Shown here piece after piece: positions 11,283 to 24,164 of a DNA stretch of 64,000 nucleotides. The notes under the pieces were generated by a model. It had not been told where the DNA came from, did no database searches, and was given only the letters and a program-made list of their open reading frames with translations. Made by a program: the position numbers and the translations under genes. The DNA comes from Irpex lacteus. Taxonomy: Eukaryota; Basidiomycota; Agaricomycetes; Polyporales; Irpicaceae. The number at the start of each line of letters is the position of its first letter. Positions within the stretch are counted from its first letter, which is position 1. Location of the stretch: positions 1-64,000 of the forward strand of contig MQVO02000016.1 of assembly GCA_001986395.2 (NCBI GenBank), given 5' to 3'.

Positions 11283-12287
11283 ATGTCTTCCCAACAACAC
11301 AAAGATAACTCGAGGCGGGACGATCGTCGACCGACACTCCCACCTATAAGGGACATCTTTGCAGGTATGTAGGCCTTGAATCTTCGTTGAACCTCGAGCG
11401 AACCTCTGACTGTTGTTAATAGCCGAGCTTTCTCAAACTATCGTACCCTCCCATAATCATTCTTCACAATCTTCTGCTTCTTCATCACCACGAATCGGAC
11501 TACAACGCCTCAGCCTCTCCGATGACGGCTCCTCGCATGCTTCTTCTTCCTGGGCAAGCTCTTCTGGGCGAACTCACTCTTCTTTCGACTCCGTGGCAGG
11601 ACGCTCTGCTTCTCCAGCGTTACAGGCGCGCACCACATCAGAACCTGCGTATCGCTCTGCGGTGCACCCGGCGTATTCAGGCTACGGGCATCCATCTGCG
11701 GTCATGACCCGGCATATTGATCCCAATGTTCTCGCGACCAGCGGATACCCATACGCTGCCTCACAGCCACTCCCCCAGTTCTCTCACCAAAGCTCATCAC
11801 TTGGGCCCGGAGGTAGAGGGACCGACCCTTCTGCGGATAGAACGTCAAGTACTTCTGGACGGTATGAGTGTCAGTGGTGCGGCAAGAGCTTTACGAGACC
11901 ATCCAGCCTGAAGGTCAGTAGCCGCTTGCTCGTGGTACAGGATGATGAAACGACGCTGATCACTTGGGCGCACGCAGATCCACATGAACACTCATACAGG
12001 CGAGAAACGTAAGTTACCATTCACGATACGTTACGGCGGAAGATGGCTGACTTGCTTCGACAGCTTACGTATGTCCGTTTGAGGGTTGCGGGCGCAGCTT
12101 CAGCGTACAGAGCAACATGCGTCGCCACTCACGAGTGCACACGAAGCAATCGGACGCCCCCGGAGAGACGGAGGACTATGAGAGCGAAGGCAGCGAGTCT
12201 GCGGCGGCCGCCCGCCGTATCTCGCACAGCCGCGCCGATAGTGCTTCGACTAGCTCCCAGAGCCAGACATCCTCACGAAGAAGCTAA
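11283..12287 (+). CDS. C2H2 zinc-finger transcription factor (two tandem fingers)
   Basis: Four exons in phase. The protein of about 280 residues has a Ser/His/Gln-rich disordered N-terminal two thirds and a compact C-terminal DNA-binding region. The first finger (YECQWCGKSF then an HMNTH end) is split by an intron just before its helix tail. It is joined by a TGEKP-type linker to the second (CPFEGCGRSFSVQSNMRRHSRVH), with the classical C-x2-C/C-x4-C and H-x3-H spacing. The tail is acidic and Ser/Ala-rich. It is probably a nuclear sequence-specific regulator of the small basidiomycete two-finger class, with unknown targets. The start ATG is the first in the leader and is preceded by a TATA element. 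The reading frame is intact. Confidence 0.87.
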
Positions 12288-13239
12288 TTCATGACGGCAA
12301 ATCGTCTAATACAAGCACACGAACTATATTTATCACCTCTGGCGCAAGGTCCTGGGTAACTTATTTCGCATATCTTTCGCACATCACTATCACTCTCTCG
12401 CAAGTCTATTTATCTCATCCCGCATCCCACTGTGTTTATTAGTATTTCTATCGCATCGTCATGACTTCACGACATCCGCTCTTTGCATCATCATATTTAT
12501 TGCACTGTATCATTATCTATCTTTATTCCTCTAGTAGGACCAGTAGTTACCGTCTTTGGGTTCTTCGAATTGTATTTGTCGGTCAATGCAAATATATATG
12601 TAGCTGTTTCCACCATCCATCATACTGTACCTGTGCGTCTATTCAGATACCTCAGGGTTCGAACGATTGTCGTGTTTAGTAGCTGAGGCTGCCATTTTGC
12701 GATCGTCTCCAAGCCCAGCATGAGCACATAATCATGTGGAAGCTTTGCTCGTTGTACTATGTGGCTCGGATATTCATGGCCATCTCCGTCAACTGGGACT
12801 TCATTGGTTCGAGCACCTTTCAGTCACGGGGAATCTGGTAATGAGTTGTATTGATACAGAAGAATGTCCAAGACAAGTCCAGAAGTCCATGCAACATGTT
12901 TGTACTGAAGTATCTTTACACAAACGTGCGAAGCATCCGAAAGAGACGGAGGCGGTCTATGTAACACAACGACAAAGTCCAGATAGAGAAGTGTACTGCC
13001 ACATCACGTCGAATGATGCAATCAGCGCAAAGTCATCAAGGGCATATAACGGTTTGCAGCTCCAGAGAGTGCGTTCCAGCTAGTTATGAATCTGAAACCC
13101 CCATCCGCATCAGCATTAAGATCGCAGGTTTATCGTCTGTGAGGTGCATAGCGGTGCCGGAAACATCTCGCTCTGGTAAAAACGCGTTCGCCAGATAAAA
13201 GTCTGATCAACGTCTCGTCACAGCGAGCGCGACGAGATG
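12288..13239. other. 3' region between convergent genes (C2H2 + / membrane protein -)
   Basis: T- and CT-rich sequence just after the C2H2 stop looks like a 3' UTR. Two overlapping plus frames near 12461-12686 are hydrophobic only because of that T-richness. No gene, tRNA or repeat is supported. Confidence 0.4.
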
Positions 13240-14696
13240 CTACGGGCTTGGGTCGCTGTCGTTCCTGGTCGTCTTACTCCGGACGTTGAGAGGAGCGATA
13301 GATGGATAAGTGGCTGGAGGAGGTGATGGTAGTGACGGGATGTCCGCGACGGGCTGTGTGGCTGCCTTTTGCAGGTTCTGATCCGTAGCCGGAACCCGCC
13401 ATTGGATACGGGTTGGAGGAGGTGCTTCAGTACGACGAGACCAGGCAGGGATAGACGTGTAAGTTGGATTAACGACAGCGGAAATAGGTGGCAATCGGTT
13501 GCTCTGTCTGTAGTACCCATGTGGGGATGAGCAGGCAGCTCGAACCAACAAAGTTCTTACGCACCTAGCAGAAATCGATCGACGAGTGCTACCCGTGCGA
13601 GCATGTCTGGGAGGTCTGGGAGGCGGCCTGCGCGGATCAATGGCCACTGGTGTAATGACTGAGTGCTGCGCCCCATGTTGCTGACTTGCCATAGTCGTTA
13701 TCCATGCAGGTGCCGACACAGGAACACTGGGATCGAGAACCATAAGCGGGGTAGAAAATAGCTTCTCGTGGTAGTCGATGGGGGCCGACATCGACGAATA
13801 GATGCTGGCGGTTTCTGCGTCGAGTGATCTTCGCGAAGCGTTACGCAATACAGAGGTAGTAGCCACCACAGCTATGGGCTTCTGTACTTTGTTGTTGCCT
13901 GCTGCAGGACGCTGAATCTCCTTCGATTTCGATGATGCTGTGGAAATGGAAACCTCAGATAACCTCCACGCCGGGACTTTCGAGGCATTCTCTATAGGGG
14001 AAGAGCGACGCTGAGGATAAGCAGTGAATCCTTCTGTGGCGGCTGATATAATTGAAGGATGTTTGGCGTGCGCCAGTAGTCGCAGAGCCTGCCTGGCCTC
14101 TTCGTGCTCCACAGTCAAGGGGCCCGAAATGCGCACTTGCATCCGTCTTCGACGTCGCTTTATCCAGCGGATAACCAGCCATAATGTCAATGTTGCTAAT
14201 AGGATGAATACACCTCCAACAGAACTAGCAATGATGATGTAAGTGGTAACCGGCGACAAGGAGCGTTTCGTGACAACCTACGATAGTCGACATTAGCAGA
14301 GAATGGCAGCAGCCAACGAGAGAGCTTACGCTGAACTGTGACACCGACGTCGAACTCATGGCTCTCAGAAATCCGGGGAGTGACTTGCACACCCAAGGGC
14401 AGAACCAGGGGCCTAGCGAGCTTCGTACCCAAGACGCGACATTCATATAACTCGGCGAATGATAAGTCGAGTAGGAGAAGCGATGTTACCACATGATGCG
14501 TGTCGCCATTCCGCTAAATATACAGCAAATCCAAAGTAGCGCACGGTGGTCCATGCAAGCCAGAGCCGGAGAGTGTGCTTCCTGGTGCGAGTGGGTGATC
14601 GGAAAAGAAGGTATTGATGATGAAGGACGTTGTCGCCATATGAACCCATAGCCAGTGTGTGACGTTTAGCGTAGATAAGGAGTTAGACGAGCCCAT
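13240..14696 (-). CDS. Single-pass membrane protein of Ser/Pro-rich type, in-frame TAG in first exon
   Basis: The minus-strand model has an extracellular-looking N-terminal part (14696-14340), one strong transmembrane helix near 14245-14180 directly followed by a Lys/Arg cluster (RWIKRRRRRM), and a long cytosolic Ser/Pro/Arg-rich tail to 13240. This gives an outside-in single-pass topology, like fungal Mid2/Wsc-style surface proteins, although no WSC or Cys-rich domain is visible. Introns of about 55 bases fit near 14333-14275 and 13565-13510. The frame continues across a TAG at about 14515: codons before and after it stay in one frame and no splice pair removes it. This is either a substitution error, a null allele or stop readthrough. 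Family unknown. Confidence 0.6.
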
Positions 14697-15337
14697 AGCT
14701 CATGCGACGCAGAAGTTGGCGGTGCCGAAAGCACATGGTGTATCTGGAGAGGCGAGACTGCACGAAGAGGGGCTTCCACCGCTCAGCTCACTAGGAGAGG
14801 GGTATTATGTAAACTTAGTTCGTACACTGTCGTACAGTCGAACACCAAGCTCGGAGTATTTTGTGCAACTCTAGCTGATTTGTCACTAGATGCGATCCAT
14901 GAGCAATAATGACGGTAGCAGAATTGAAAGCAAACCTTTGAAGGTCTATAGTGCAGGCACTGGCAGTTCCTGATTTGAAGCCTTCTGCAAGAAGCGAGTG
15001 AAGCTGAGTGAAGTTGTTCAGTTGCAAGCTGGCGCTACTCAGTAGATGGCCTCGGCTATGGCCGAAATGATTTTGTTCTTATGGGCGTCTAGCTAAAATT
15101 CACGACCTCTGCGTGACCTGCGGCAAGCTCAGAGAGCGCAGTGGCTTCAACGATCCCTACTTTCATCCTCGACCACGACGAACCCCTTCAACTTCGAATC
15201 CGTCTCTTTCTTGGCTGGATATCTACGGCTCACGCAGACAAGATAGCTGCTGCATCCCTTTCAACTTTTCTTCGTCACCGCCCAAGGAACTCGTTTTAGA
15301 TTGATCTTTCCTTCGCTCATTTTCGTCCGCACCATCG
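14697..15337. other. Divergent promoter region (membrane protein / Elf1-like ABCF gene)
   Basis: About 640 bases. The 150 bases before 15338 are strikingly CT-rich (ttcatcctcg, cctctttc-type tracts), as is typical of leaders of strongly expressed translation-related fungal genes. A plus frame at 15113-15304 lies in this leader and is not supported as a protein. Confidence 0.4.
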
Positions 15338-18300
15338 ATGTCACCTGTTGCAATGCCCTTGGTCTCAGAGGATCATTTTACACCTCTTATTGAAGCTCTG
15401 CGTACTGCACCTACGGCCCCCGGTGCGTATCATGTCCCTGGCAATCGATGGTGTATACTAAAACATATACAGATGCCAAAGCTGCTGCTGATCGCCTTGC
15501 TCGCGAAGTCGCAAAGGCCGGATTTGGCTCCTTGAAGTAGATAAGAATAGTTGCACAACCTTCTTCACAAGCTAACAAAGTTTCAAGGGATGCCAACATC
15601 ATCACTTCTCTTCATGCCTTCGCTAACAACAAGAAATCGGGATACGAACGTGAATCTTCCGCCCTGGCGTTCGAATCATTCGCTCTAGTGCTTGGGGCCC
15701 CTTGTGCTCCACTATTGCTATCCTCCCTTTCTGTCTTATACGATCTCTTCATGGACAAGGGCGAAGTTGTCCGAAACGCTGCTTCTTCTGCAACTAAAGC
15801 TATCCTGAAGCTCTTCCCACCTGAAGCTACAGGGATCGTTTTCCGCACACTTGAAGACATTATCGACAAGGGAAAATGGAGATCCAAGGTTGGCGCTTTA
15901 GATGCCATAAAAGCCTTTGTCCCTCAAGCGCGAGATGCGGTAGCTGAGCAGCTTGCCATCACGATTCCAAAGGTTGAAGCCGCGATGCACGATACAAAAG
16001 CAGAAGTGAGCATAAATACTATATCAATGTGCTACCCGCCGTCACTGACTTCACGGCATAGGTATCCTCAGCTGCAGTGAAATGCGCGACCGCCCTTTGC
16101 AGCAGTCTTGCCAACGCCGATCTTACACCTCATATACCCTCCCTCGTGAAATGCATGTCGAATCCGGATTCCGTGCCCGCTTGTATCAAGTCGCTTTCCT
16201 CAACAACGTTTGTATCCGAAGTCACCGCACCTGCCCTCGCTGTATTAGTACCACTTCTTATTCGCGCACTTAATGACCGAAGCATGGAGGTTCAGCGAAG
16301 AACCGTAGTTGTAATCGATAACTTAGTCAAGCTGGTCCGCGATCCAAATGTCGCGGCTACCTACCTCAACCCTCTATTCGATGGCGTCGAGAAAATCGCA
16401 AAAGGCGCCGCATTCCCGGACGTAAGTGCTGTCATCCAATGATTGTTGTCCGTTTACTAATCGGTTGACGCAGGTTCGAGCCTTCGCGAGGCTGCGCTCA
16501 ATACACTTACAAAGTCTGGAGCTTCTAAGGATGGTCCTCCGCCGCCTCAGAGGAACGTTGAAGAAGAAATTGCGAATATCCGCGCCGCAATCCTCACCCT
16601 TTTGCCACAAGAACTTGTTGTGGTTTCCGCGAGCCTCCCAAATGGCCCTCACACACCTAGACACCCGCTTCTGGCCGATATCATCACGTTCGTCTCCTCT
16701 CTGACCGCAGATTTGGTCCATGCCCGCCGCTTCTCCGAGGCAAACCAATGGAGGAGATGCATTGGGATATATCTTACTCCGTGGTTCCCTGGTGGTGCAG
16801 ATGACGCTACTGCGTTTGCAGAGCAGGTTCGCTCGCACTTCGCCGCCATCGACAAGGTGGGCATGCCTGTGAATGCATCTGTTTTACATCTACTCACGCA
16901 TTTGAGTGTAGGCTAAACATGCCCCGGCAGCTTCCGACGAAGATGAGGAAGGCGAGATCCTTTGCAACACTGTCTTCTCTCTCGCATACGGTGCATTGCT
17001 CCTTTTGTCGCATACGTCACTCCGCCTCGTTCGCGGCCGTCGCTATGGTATCTTGGGTACGAACGGCTCTGGCAAGTCTACCTTAATGCGTCAGCTACGT
17101 GATGGGAAGGTGGAAAACTTCCCACCTCAAAGCGAGTTGCGATGCGTCATGGTTGAACACTCTCTGCAGGGTGAAGATACCTCGTTGTCGATTATTGATT
17201 TCATTGCTTCCGGTTAGTCCCACCTTCTTAACTGCGGTTTACGTTATCTCTTACACAGTGGTAGACAAGCAACTCGTCGACGTTCCTCGAGAGAAAATCA
17301 GGCAGCAGCTCATCGAAGTCGGATTTGATGATGTCAGGCAGGCCGATATGGTCGGTGGTCTCTCTGGTGGCTGGAAGATGAAACTTGAACTTGCACGAGC
17401 CATGCTTTACAACGCTGATCTTCTGTTGTTGGACGAGGTATGTTTTCCGAAACCCGAAGCTCAGTATCGCGCTAATAGTCGACTCAACAGCCTACCAATC
17501 ACGTATGCAGCATATTTCGCATATTAGGCAACACAACTCACCCTTGATTACAGTTGGACCGTGCGTCGGTGCGATGGTTAGAACAATATCTGATATCTCA
17601 GAAACGGGTCACTTGCCTGATCGTCAGTCACGACTCTGGGTAAGCTTCTTGTCGTTATCTACTATGCCGATTATTGATTCGCGGTGAAGCTTTTTGGACA
17701 CAGTGACCACAGATATCATTCATTACGAGTCCAAGAAGCTGGTCTATTACCCCGGCAACTTATCGACATTCGTCGAGAAGCATCCTGAGGCCAAATCATA
17801 CTACACTCTGGCGGCCACATCGGTTAAGTTTGCATTCCCGCCTCCCGGATCACTCATGGGAGTGCGCAGCAACACCCGGGCGATACTGAAAATGACGAAC
17901 TGCACTTTCACTTATCCCGGACGGAGTGTACCGAGCTTGTACAATGTTAGCTGTGCCCTCTCACTCTCAAGGTATGTCCCGAGGTCCAGAGGGGTAGAAG
18001 TGCTCTAACGTTAGGTCCCCCGTAGTCGTGTAGGTATTATTGGACCGAATGGTGCGGGGAAGTCGACGTTGATCAAGCTTCTTACGGTGAGTCGCTGACA
18101 TGACGTTGGAGGTGCATGACTAACCATGTTTGCGCCAGGGTGAAACGGAGCCACAGGAGGGTACTGTGTACAAGCACCCTTCATTACGGATTGGTTACGT
18201 CTCCCAGCATGCTACTCACCATATTGGTGCGTCTTTTTGTCGTAGCGCGCGCCCTCTCCTGTTTCATACGAGTCTGAAACTCTCTTAGAACGCCATTTGG

Positions 18301-19627
18301 AGAAGACACCGATCCAGTACATCCAATGGCGGTTCCAGGACGGCCACGATCGTAAGCCTAGTTTCTTTGCCACTGCATCGTGATGTGTGTGTGCTGAGGT
18401 CACGGTGCAGGCGAGGTTTTGGAAAAGACCACTCGCGTTCTTACAGATGCCGAAAAGGCACAGCTGGAAGTTGAGTTCGTCGGCAAGAACGGCCAAAGAC
18501 GTAAATTGGAGGTGCGGAGGTCGCTGGGAATACTCTGAATCCTCATTGACACCTTCACAGATGATTATGGGCCGTCAGAAGTTGAAGAAATCGTTCCAGT
18601 ATGAGGTGAAATGGCGGGGTACGTGGTAGTCGTGTGGAGATGACTGCGCTATGCTTATTTTTCGCTCCTATCTAGGCCTCGATCATAGATTCAACACGTG
18701 GATTCCGAGAGACGAACTTCTGGAAAAGGGATTCACCAAGTTGGTGCAGCAGTTTGACGATCTTGAGGCATCAAGAGAAGGCGCGGGATTCCGGGATACT
18801 GCTACGCATATCGTCCGCAAACATCTCGAGGATATTGGACTGGATGGCGATATCGCGCAATACAACGAGATTTCAGGACTCTCGGGAGGTACGCCAGGTT
18901 CTAGCCTCGGTAACTCCCGCTCCTTTTTGACACGCTTCTCCATTGCAGGCCAAAAAATTAAGCTCGTCATCGCGGCCTGCCTATGGAACAATCCTCAGGT
19001 ATGCAATTTATTAAGCTCAGATTGATCCACTAATTCATGTGCAATCGCAGATCTGTGTCCTGGATGAGCCAAGCAATTTCTTGGATCGTGAAGCTTTAGG
19101 TGGTCTTGCCGTTGCCATTCGCGACTGGGCGGGTGCCGTGGTACGCATGTTTGCGAGTGTCGGTAACGGTCCGCAGCCCGCTGATCCTTCCCTTTACAGG
19201 TCATCATTTCTCACAACGAAGAGTTCGTGACAGCCTTGTGTAAGGAGTTCCGGCTGTACTCTGAACGAAATGCCTGACAATTTACTTCATTACAGGCCCC
19301 GAGATCTGGCACGTCAATGCGGGACGGCTTGCGCAACAAGGGAAGACAGCTGTCGTCGAGGACGCTTTCGCCGATGTGAAGTCGCCAAAGGGTAGTGGCA
19401 CCAATACTCCCGCAAGATCGCGACTGCAAACCCCTGCGGGATCCACCGCTGCCACGCCTGCGGGTAGTGGGGCAGAAGATAAGGGCGCAGCCGGCACGCC
19501 TCCTCTGAAGAAGAAAAAGAAGCTAACCCGCAACCAGATCAAGGCGCAGGAGGAACGTCGGAAGGCACGAAAACTCAACTGGCTCACGTTTGGAGGGCCA
19601 AAGCCAGAGGATACGGACAGTGATTAG
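15338..19627 (+). CDS. Elongation factor 3-related ABCF ATPase, Elf1/New1 type, one frameshift
   Basis: About sixteen exons give a cytosolic protein of roughly 1,000 residues. The order is an N-terminal HEAT-repeat region (to about 16430), a variable linker, ABC domain 1 (P-loop GTNGSGKST near 17060, signature LSGGWKM near 17370, Walker B LLLLDEPTNH), ABC domain 2 (P-loop GPNGAGKST near 18050, an inserted chromo-like domain at about 18560-18700, signature LSGGQKI near 18950, Walker B VLDEPSNFLD near 19060) and a Lys-rich tail ending LNWLTFGGPKPEDTDSD. The tail and the chromo insertion resemble the Elf1/New1 branch (ribosome- or mRNA-export-linked) rather than canonical EF-3. Exon 'VRAF' near 16475 must gain one base to join the following EAALNTL segment, probably a homopolymer undercall. 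Confidence 0.87.
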
Positions 19628-20246
19628 GTAGTTGGGATGCAGGGCACTGAACACACATCATAGAATTTTTAGACTTAGGGTACGACAGAGCAGTTGTAGT
19701 ATACGTTATGACGGTGCCGTTTTATAGACAGATATTGGTTTCTAGTACGCTAGAGTGTTCCTTCTGACTGTCGTTTACTTTACACTTTGAGGTTCAATCG
19801 TAGGCTAGTGACTAGTGAGTCTTTTATGCACCTATGACAATCACACCTACAATATTAATACTCATGCATCGATCACTAGCGCTATTCCTTCAACCTTATT
19901 CACGCGAAACCTTACACTCGCGCTTCGTCGTTTTCGTCGTTAACGTTCTGCCCGTACAACATTCAGCACTCAGCGTAGAAAGAGTATAAGAACATGACAA
20001 ACAAGAGATCAAGCATCCGGAGATGGGCGTCGAGGCTGTGGCACGGGGATTGATGGCAGTGTCGGCTGATATAAAACAGTCGCTCTGGTCGTTGTTGAAG
20101 TCTTTTCCCATCCGCCACCCTCACGGGCAACGTTTGTCTGCTGGCTCTTGCTGACTTCTGTCTTGCTCAAGTAGTGGTTCCGACCAGTTTCATTCTTTAA
20201 CCGACAAGTCTCTCTTTTCAGCCAGTCATTACAACGATATATAACC
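19628..20246. other. Intergenic region, 3' of Elf1-like gene and promoter of AA9 gene
   Basis: About 620 bases. The left half is AT-rich 3' sequence with several short direct matches of 'ctagtgactagtga' type. The right half contains the TATA element of the AA9 gene. No coding structure is supported on either strand. Confidence 0.4.
20070..20076 (+). promoter_or_regulatory. TATA-box candidate of the AA9 LPMO gene
   Basis: TATAAAA about 170 bases upstream of the start at 20247, in an otherwise GC-balanced region. Positional evidence only. Confidence 0.4.
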
Positions 20247-21649
20247 ATGCTTGCTTCCACGGTCGTTTTCCTCGCTGCTTGTCTCCTTTCTGCCCTCACT
20301 CCTCGTGTCGCTGCGCATGGATATCTCGCGAGTGTCACAGTTGGTGGCAAAGAGTATCCTGCTTGGAATCCCGATACCGATCCGTGAGTATCGAGACTTA
20401 GATCGTACAAGAATCGTAACCTTATTCCAAGCGACCACACAGCTATGAGGATCCCGTTCCGGCGCGTGTCACTCGGAAAGTTCCCAACGATGGGCCAGGT
20501 ATGATTTCAAAAGTATTGTGTGGAATCAGGAGTGTCTGACTGGTTAAAAATTCCAGTCACGAATCTCAAAGACGCAAGCGTGGTATGCAATGTTGGTGGA
20601 GCGAAAGGTGCTGCATTGGTCGCTAAGGCCGCCGCAGGAAGCCAAGTTTCGTTCAAGATGAACAGAGTAAGAGGTTGAGTCCACCTAGTAGCGTTACTCA
20701 CTGACATTTGATTCCAGTGGCCCGATGGTACTGCTATACTAAGTGTTTATTTCATTTTCTTACTCTTTTGTAGATCATCTCGGTCCTGTCACCCACTATA
20801 TGACGAAGTGCGCAAACAATGACTGCAAGTCATTCGACCCAACTGGCGCCTCGTGGTTCAAGGTCGATGCAGCGGGCCTCAAGAATGGCGTTTGGGCAAC
20901 TACAAATCTGATCAAGGGTAGGTTCTTCCGCTGAATGGCCGGTGGAGAATGGGAATGAACACCATAATCAGATAGCCTTACGGACACTATGACCATTCCC
21001 AGCAGCCTGCAATCTGGACAATATGTACGTTGTTTGCGTATCCACTTTCTTGCTATGCTTACGTCGTATCATGCAGCTTATTCGTCATGAGCTGTGAGTA
21101 TGACAGTATATCCACAGACCCGCACGCTGGAACTAATATCTGCTTTAGAGTTGCGCTTCACGACGCTTCTGCAGCTCAGATATATCCAGAATGCATGTGA
21201 GTAGCCAAAGCAAGTAGTCAAACTATCAGCGCTGATTTTGGTTCATGCAGCCAAGTCGAAGTCACCGGTGGTGGTGATAAGTACCCCTCCGGGTCTGCCT
21301 TAGCCACTATTCCCCAAGTCTATGCCAACTTCAAGACTCCAGATATTTGGGAAGACGGCTTTAACTCGTTCACCATCCCTGGTCCCTCCCCCGCATTTGG
21401 TTCCAGCAGCGGTGGCACCGGAAACGCTGCTCCGTCGCCTTCCGTGGATCCTTCCCCTCCTCTTCCCCCTCCTCTCACTCTGCTACTGCATCCCCACACA
21501 CGTCCTCTCATGCCCCAGCCTCTGCTTCATCGGCCATTTCGTCCAAGAGCAGCTCTAGCTCCCATGCTTCTCAGACGGGAACTTGCCGTGATCGTAAGGC
21601 TAGACGTGCTCAGCACCACGCTGCCTTCGGCATGAAGCGACACCACTAA
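20247..21649 (+). CDS. AA9 lytic polysaccharide monooxygenase (former GH61), secreted; one frameshift
   Basis: A copper enzyme that oxidatively cleaves cellulose or hemicellulose. A signal peptide of about 23 residues ends in Ala-Ala, so the mature protein begins His-Gly-Tyr, giving the N-terminal His of the copper histidine brace. The second ligand His lies in GPVTHYM (near 20790), the RHE-VALH segment spans an intron near 21090-21160, and the axial Tyr is in QIYPEC near 21180. At least eight introns fit in phase. After the catalytic domain comes a Ser/Thr-rich linker and a short basic tail (CRDRKARR..., ending MKRHH) instead of a CBM1. The linker is only readable if one base is added between about 21395 and 21480 in a C/T-rich run. 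Without it the tail becomes an unlikely Pro/Leu-rich sequence. Substrate preference cannot be told from sequence. Confidence 0.88.
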
Positions 21650-22588
21650 TCCCCATTCTTCTGCATCCGTTACGACAAGGATGTTTCTCGTGTCATCTCG
21701 ATATGCTTCCGGAAGCCCATTATTCTGTGGATTGTATCCACGAACGTCCAGCTATCTCTGGATCGTTCATTCCTTATATGTGCATCATCCCGCCTCGAGG
21801 ATAGAATCCTCACTTGATTTCTGTTTCGCTGTCCTCAATAGCCAGGCTTGCTCTGATCTCTATGTTAGTAGTACAGTGTACTGCCTCTACCTCTCACGTC
21901 AATGCATGCATTGCTCTCGGTTTACGTATTTTTCTGAAGTCGACGGCGGCCGAAGTCCCCTGACTTTGTCTTGATGCGGACTAAGATGCATTCCAGAGCA
22001 GTACATTTGACATCGTTGCGAATCAAGTTGCGAATGCGCCAAATGAAATATGATTCGCGCGCGTACTAATGACGCTACGATTATATGTCCAAGGGTATAT
22101 CGATGGAAGATCTTCGACATGTGAGCGATGCAGCGGAGTGTGAGAGAAAAGGCGAGGCAGGCTCGACGATTATTAGAATGCCGATAGTGCAGGTATAACA
22201 TAAAATAACCATAACCAGTGTGAGGAGCTATCTACATAATGCTAGAGATAAAGAGGAATAAAGATTAATAGAGGAATAATGTAGGATATAGTGCAATTGC
22301 GTGGGTAACGACTGTGATGTGGGAATAAAGAATATGGTCATGATACAGATGCGATGAAGTCCTTGATGAGGAAGTCCATGAAATGCAGCTAGGTCGATTG
22401 GACATTGAATGAATGATAATGATAGAATGCGAATAGAAGATCAATGGGGCAGAGGGGATTAGTTAAGAAGATATGTTATGCGTCCTGTGGTTGGTCGTTG
22501 CGATATACGAAATAAAAAGTTGCGGCGGTGGCGAGGGTAACGCAAGGACGTAATACGCGCATATCGATGACTTGGAGACGCACAGAAA
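21650..22588. other. Intergenic region between convergent AA9 and homeobox genes
   Basis: AT-rich toward the right, with repeated gaataa/gataatgat-like words around 22240-22450 that look like the 3' UTR of the minus-strand homeobox gene. No gene supported. Confidence 0.4.
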
Positions 22589-24164
22589 TCAGCGCGTGCG
22601 GCTGGGCGACCTTTGCGGTGTCCTCCGGTCGCGATCGTCGTAACTCCGACCCCCATATTGACCAGGAGGAGACGACGACGACATGGGTCTGTTGTAGCTA
22701 TCGACGCGCTGGCCACCGTGCATCTGTCCTGCCATACTGATCGAGCTCATCGGACCCCCAGGTTGGAGGTTGTATGCTCCTTGCACGGGAGGCGGTGATG
22801 TAGAGATAGCAGAGGTTGGTGCAGGGCCAGGGGTGAATGGTTCGGACGGTACGGAGGCTGCGGCATTGGACGCCTGTCTGGTGCTCTGGCGCATGGCCTG
22901 TCTCTTATTCTGGAACCTGTAACGTCATTCAGTCAGATATGAAGACGGAAATTAGATTGTAGCCAGGGCGTATAAAGGCTCACCAAATTTGCACACTCCT
23001 GGCTGACATCCCCAACTTCTTCGCTAGTTCGTTGCGCTCCTCGGTCGAGGGGAACGCTGTACGGTTGTACGTCTCGTTCAGGACCTTGAGTTGCTCGGCA
23101 TCTGACCATAAAGTGAGTGCGCAGATAAAACGCGATGTCATGGAGACTTACCAGCACGCTTGCGCTTCTTCTTGATGACGGGCTCCGAGACGGGTTCTTG
23201 GTCATAGGGTGATGGGACGACGGGTCGGGCGTAGGGGGGAGGCCATGCTGCGACAAACGGGAAGGCACTGTGCGGTCAACCGACAACGACGCCCGACGGG
23301 GGATAGATGCCCCTTGAGACTCATAACCCATCCCGGGCATGCCAGATGCCAGCGATCTCGGGTCAGCGCCAGGATAGTAAGATGCCTGTTGGGTCTGAGC
23401 CCCGTATGTATATTGTGCGGGGTAGCCCGCTGTGGAGGGCGAACGGATGTGTGCGCTAGACATCATCGATGGTGTTGCGTCACCGGTCTGCTGATAATAC
23501 TGTCCTTGGTGAGTGGCTGTTATAGGCATACTGCGCGAGTCGTAGGATAGTGGAGGAGATGCTCTTGATGTAGAGGAGGGATAGCTAGGGTTGGCTGAGC
23601 TATATCTGGGGTCGTTGGGGAATTGGTTTGCCGCAGATGAATGGTGCACTGCTAGGATGCGGTCAAGGGGATTGGACGCGAGGGAATACATGAAGGGAAG
23701 TTGGGACTCACAGGTATTGGCTGGCCAGCCAGGTTGGTCATATAGGGATAAGTTATACTCCCCCCGGGTCTGTGTTGGGTCTTGTTGACCGAACTGATTT
23801 GTGACGAAGTTCGGGTCAGGCGCTGCGTTGGGACAACAGTTAATGTGCGTGTTCCGTGGGCATGCGAAAACGAGGACAAACCTGGAGAGCGTGAGGTTCG
23901 AAAGGGCAGGTGAAGAGGAGGGAGCACGGTCCGCCCACCGCTACTGAAGAATCCGCGCCTCGCGCTGTTATTATTTGTGTTGGTGTTGCCTGCAACATTT
24001 GGACTTCGTCGAGAAGGCCTCCCAAAACAGCCATAATGGAAGTGATCATCGTGGGACATGGTAGTAGAGAGTTTAAGTGAGAGTAGGATACTTTCGTTGG
24101 ATGATGACCTTCGAAGAAGATTTTCCGCTTCGATTATGTACTCTGGGGATTGGACGGAGGGCAT
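22589..24164 (-). CDS. Homeobox transcription factor, one frameshift
   Basis: Nuclear DNA-binding protein. The N-terminal half (24164 to about 23240) is disordered, rich in Ser, Pro, Tyr and Gln. A KKKRKR cluster (NLS and N-terminal arm) near 23175 is followed by a homeodomain with helix 1 around LKVLNETYNRTAFPS, helix 2 EERNELAKKLG, and recognition helix 3 SVQIWFQNKRQAMR. The homeodomain is cut by two introns, one just after KRKRA and one inside the Trp codon of QIW-F. The tail is Ser/Pro/Gly-rich and ends in an Arg/Ser stretch. The N-terminal frame and the homeodomain frame differ by one base: a CCCCCC run near 23240 needs a seventh C, after which HGLPPYARPVVPS runs smoothly into the homeodomain. 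An alternative start is the Met at 24059. Confidence 0.87.
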
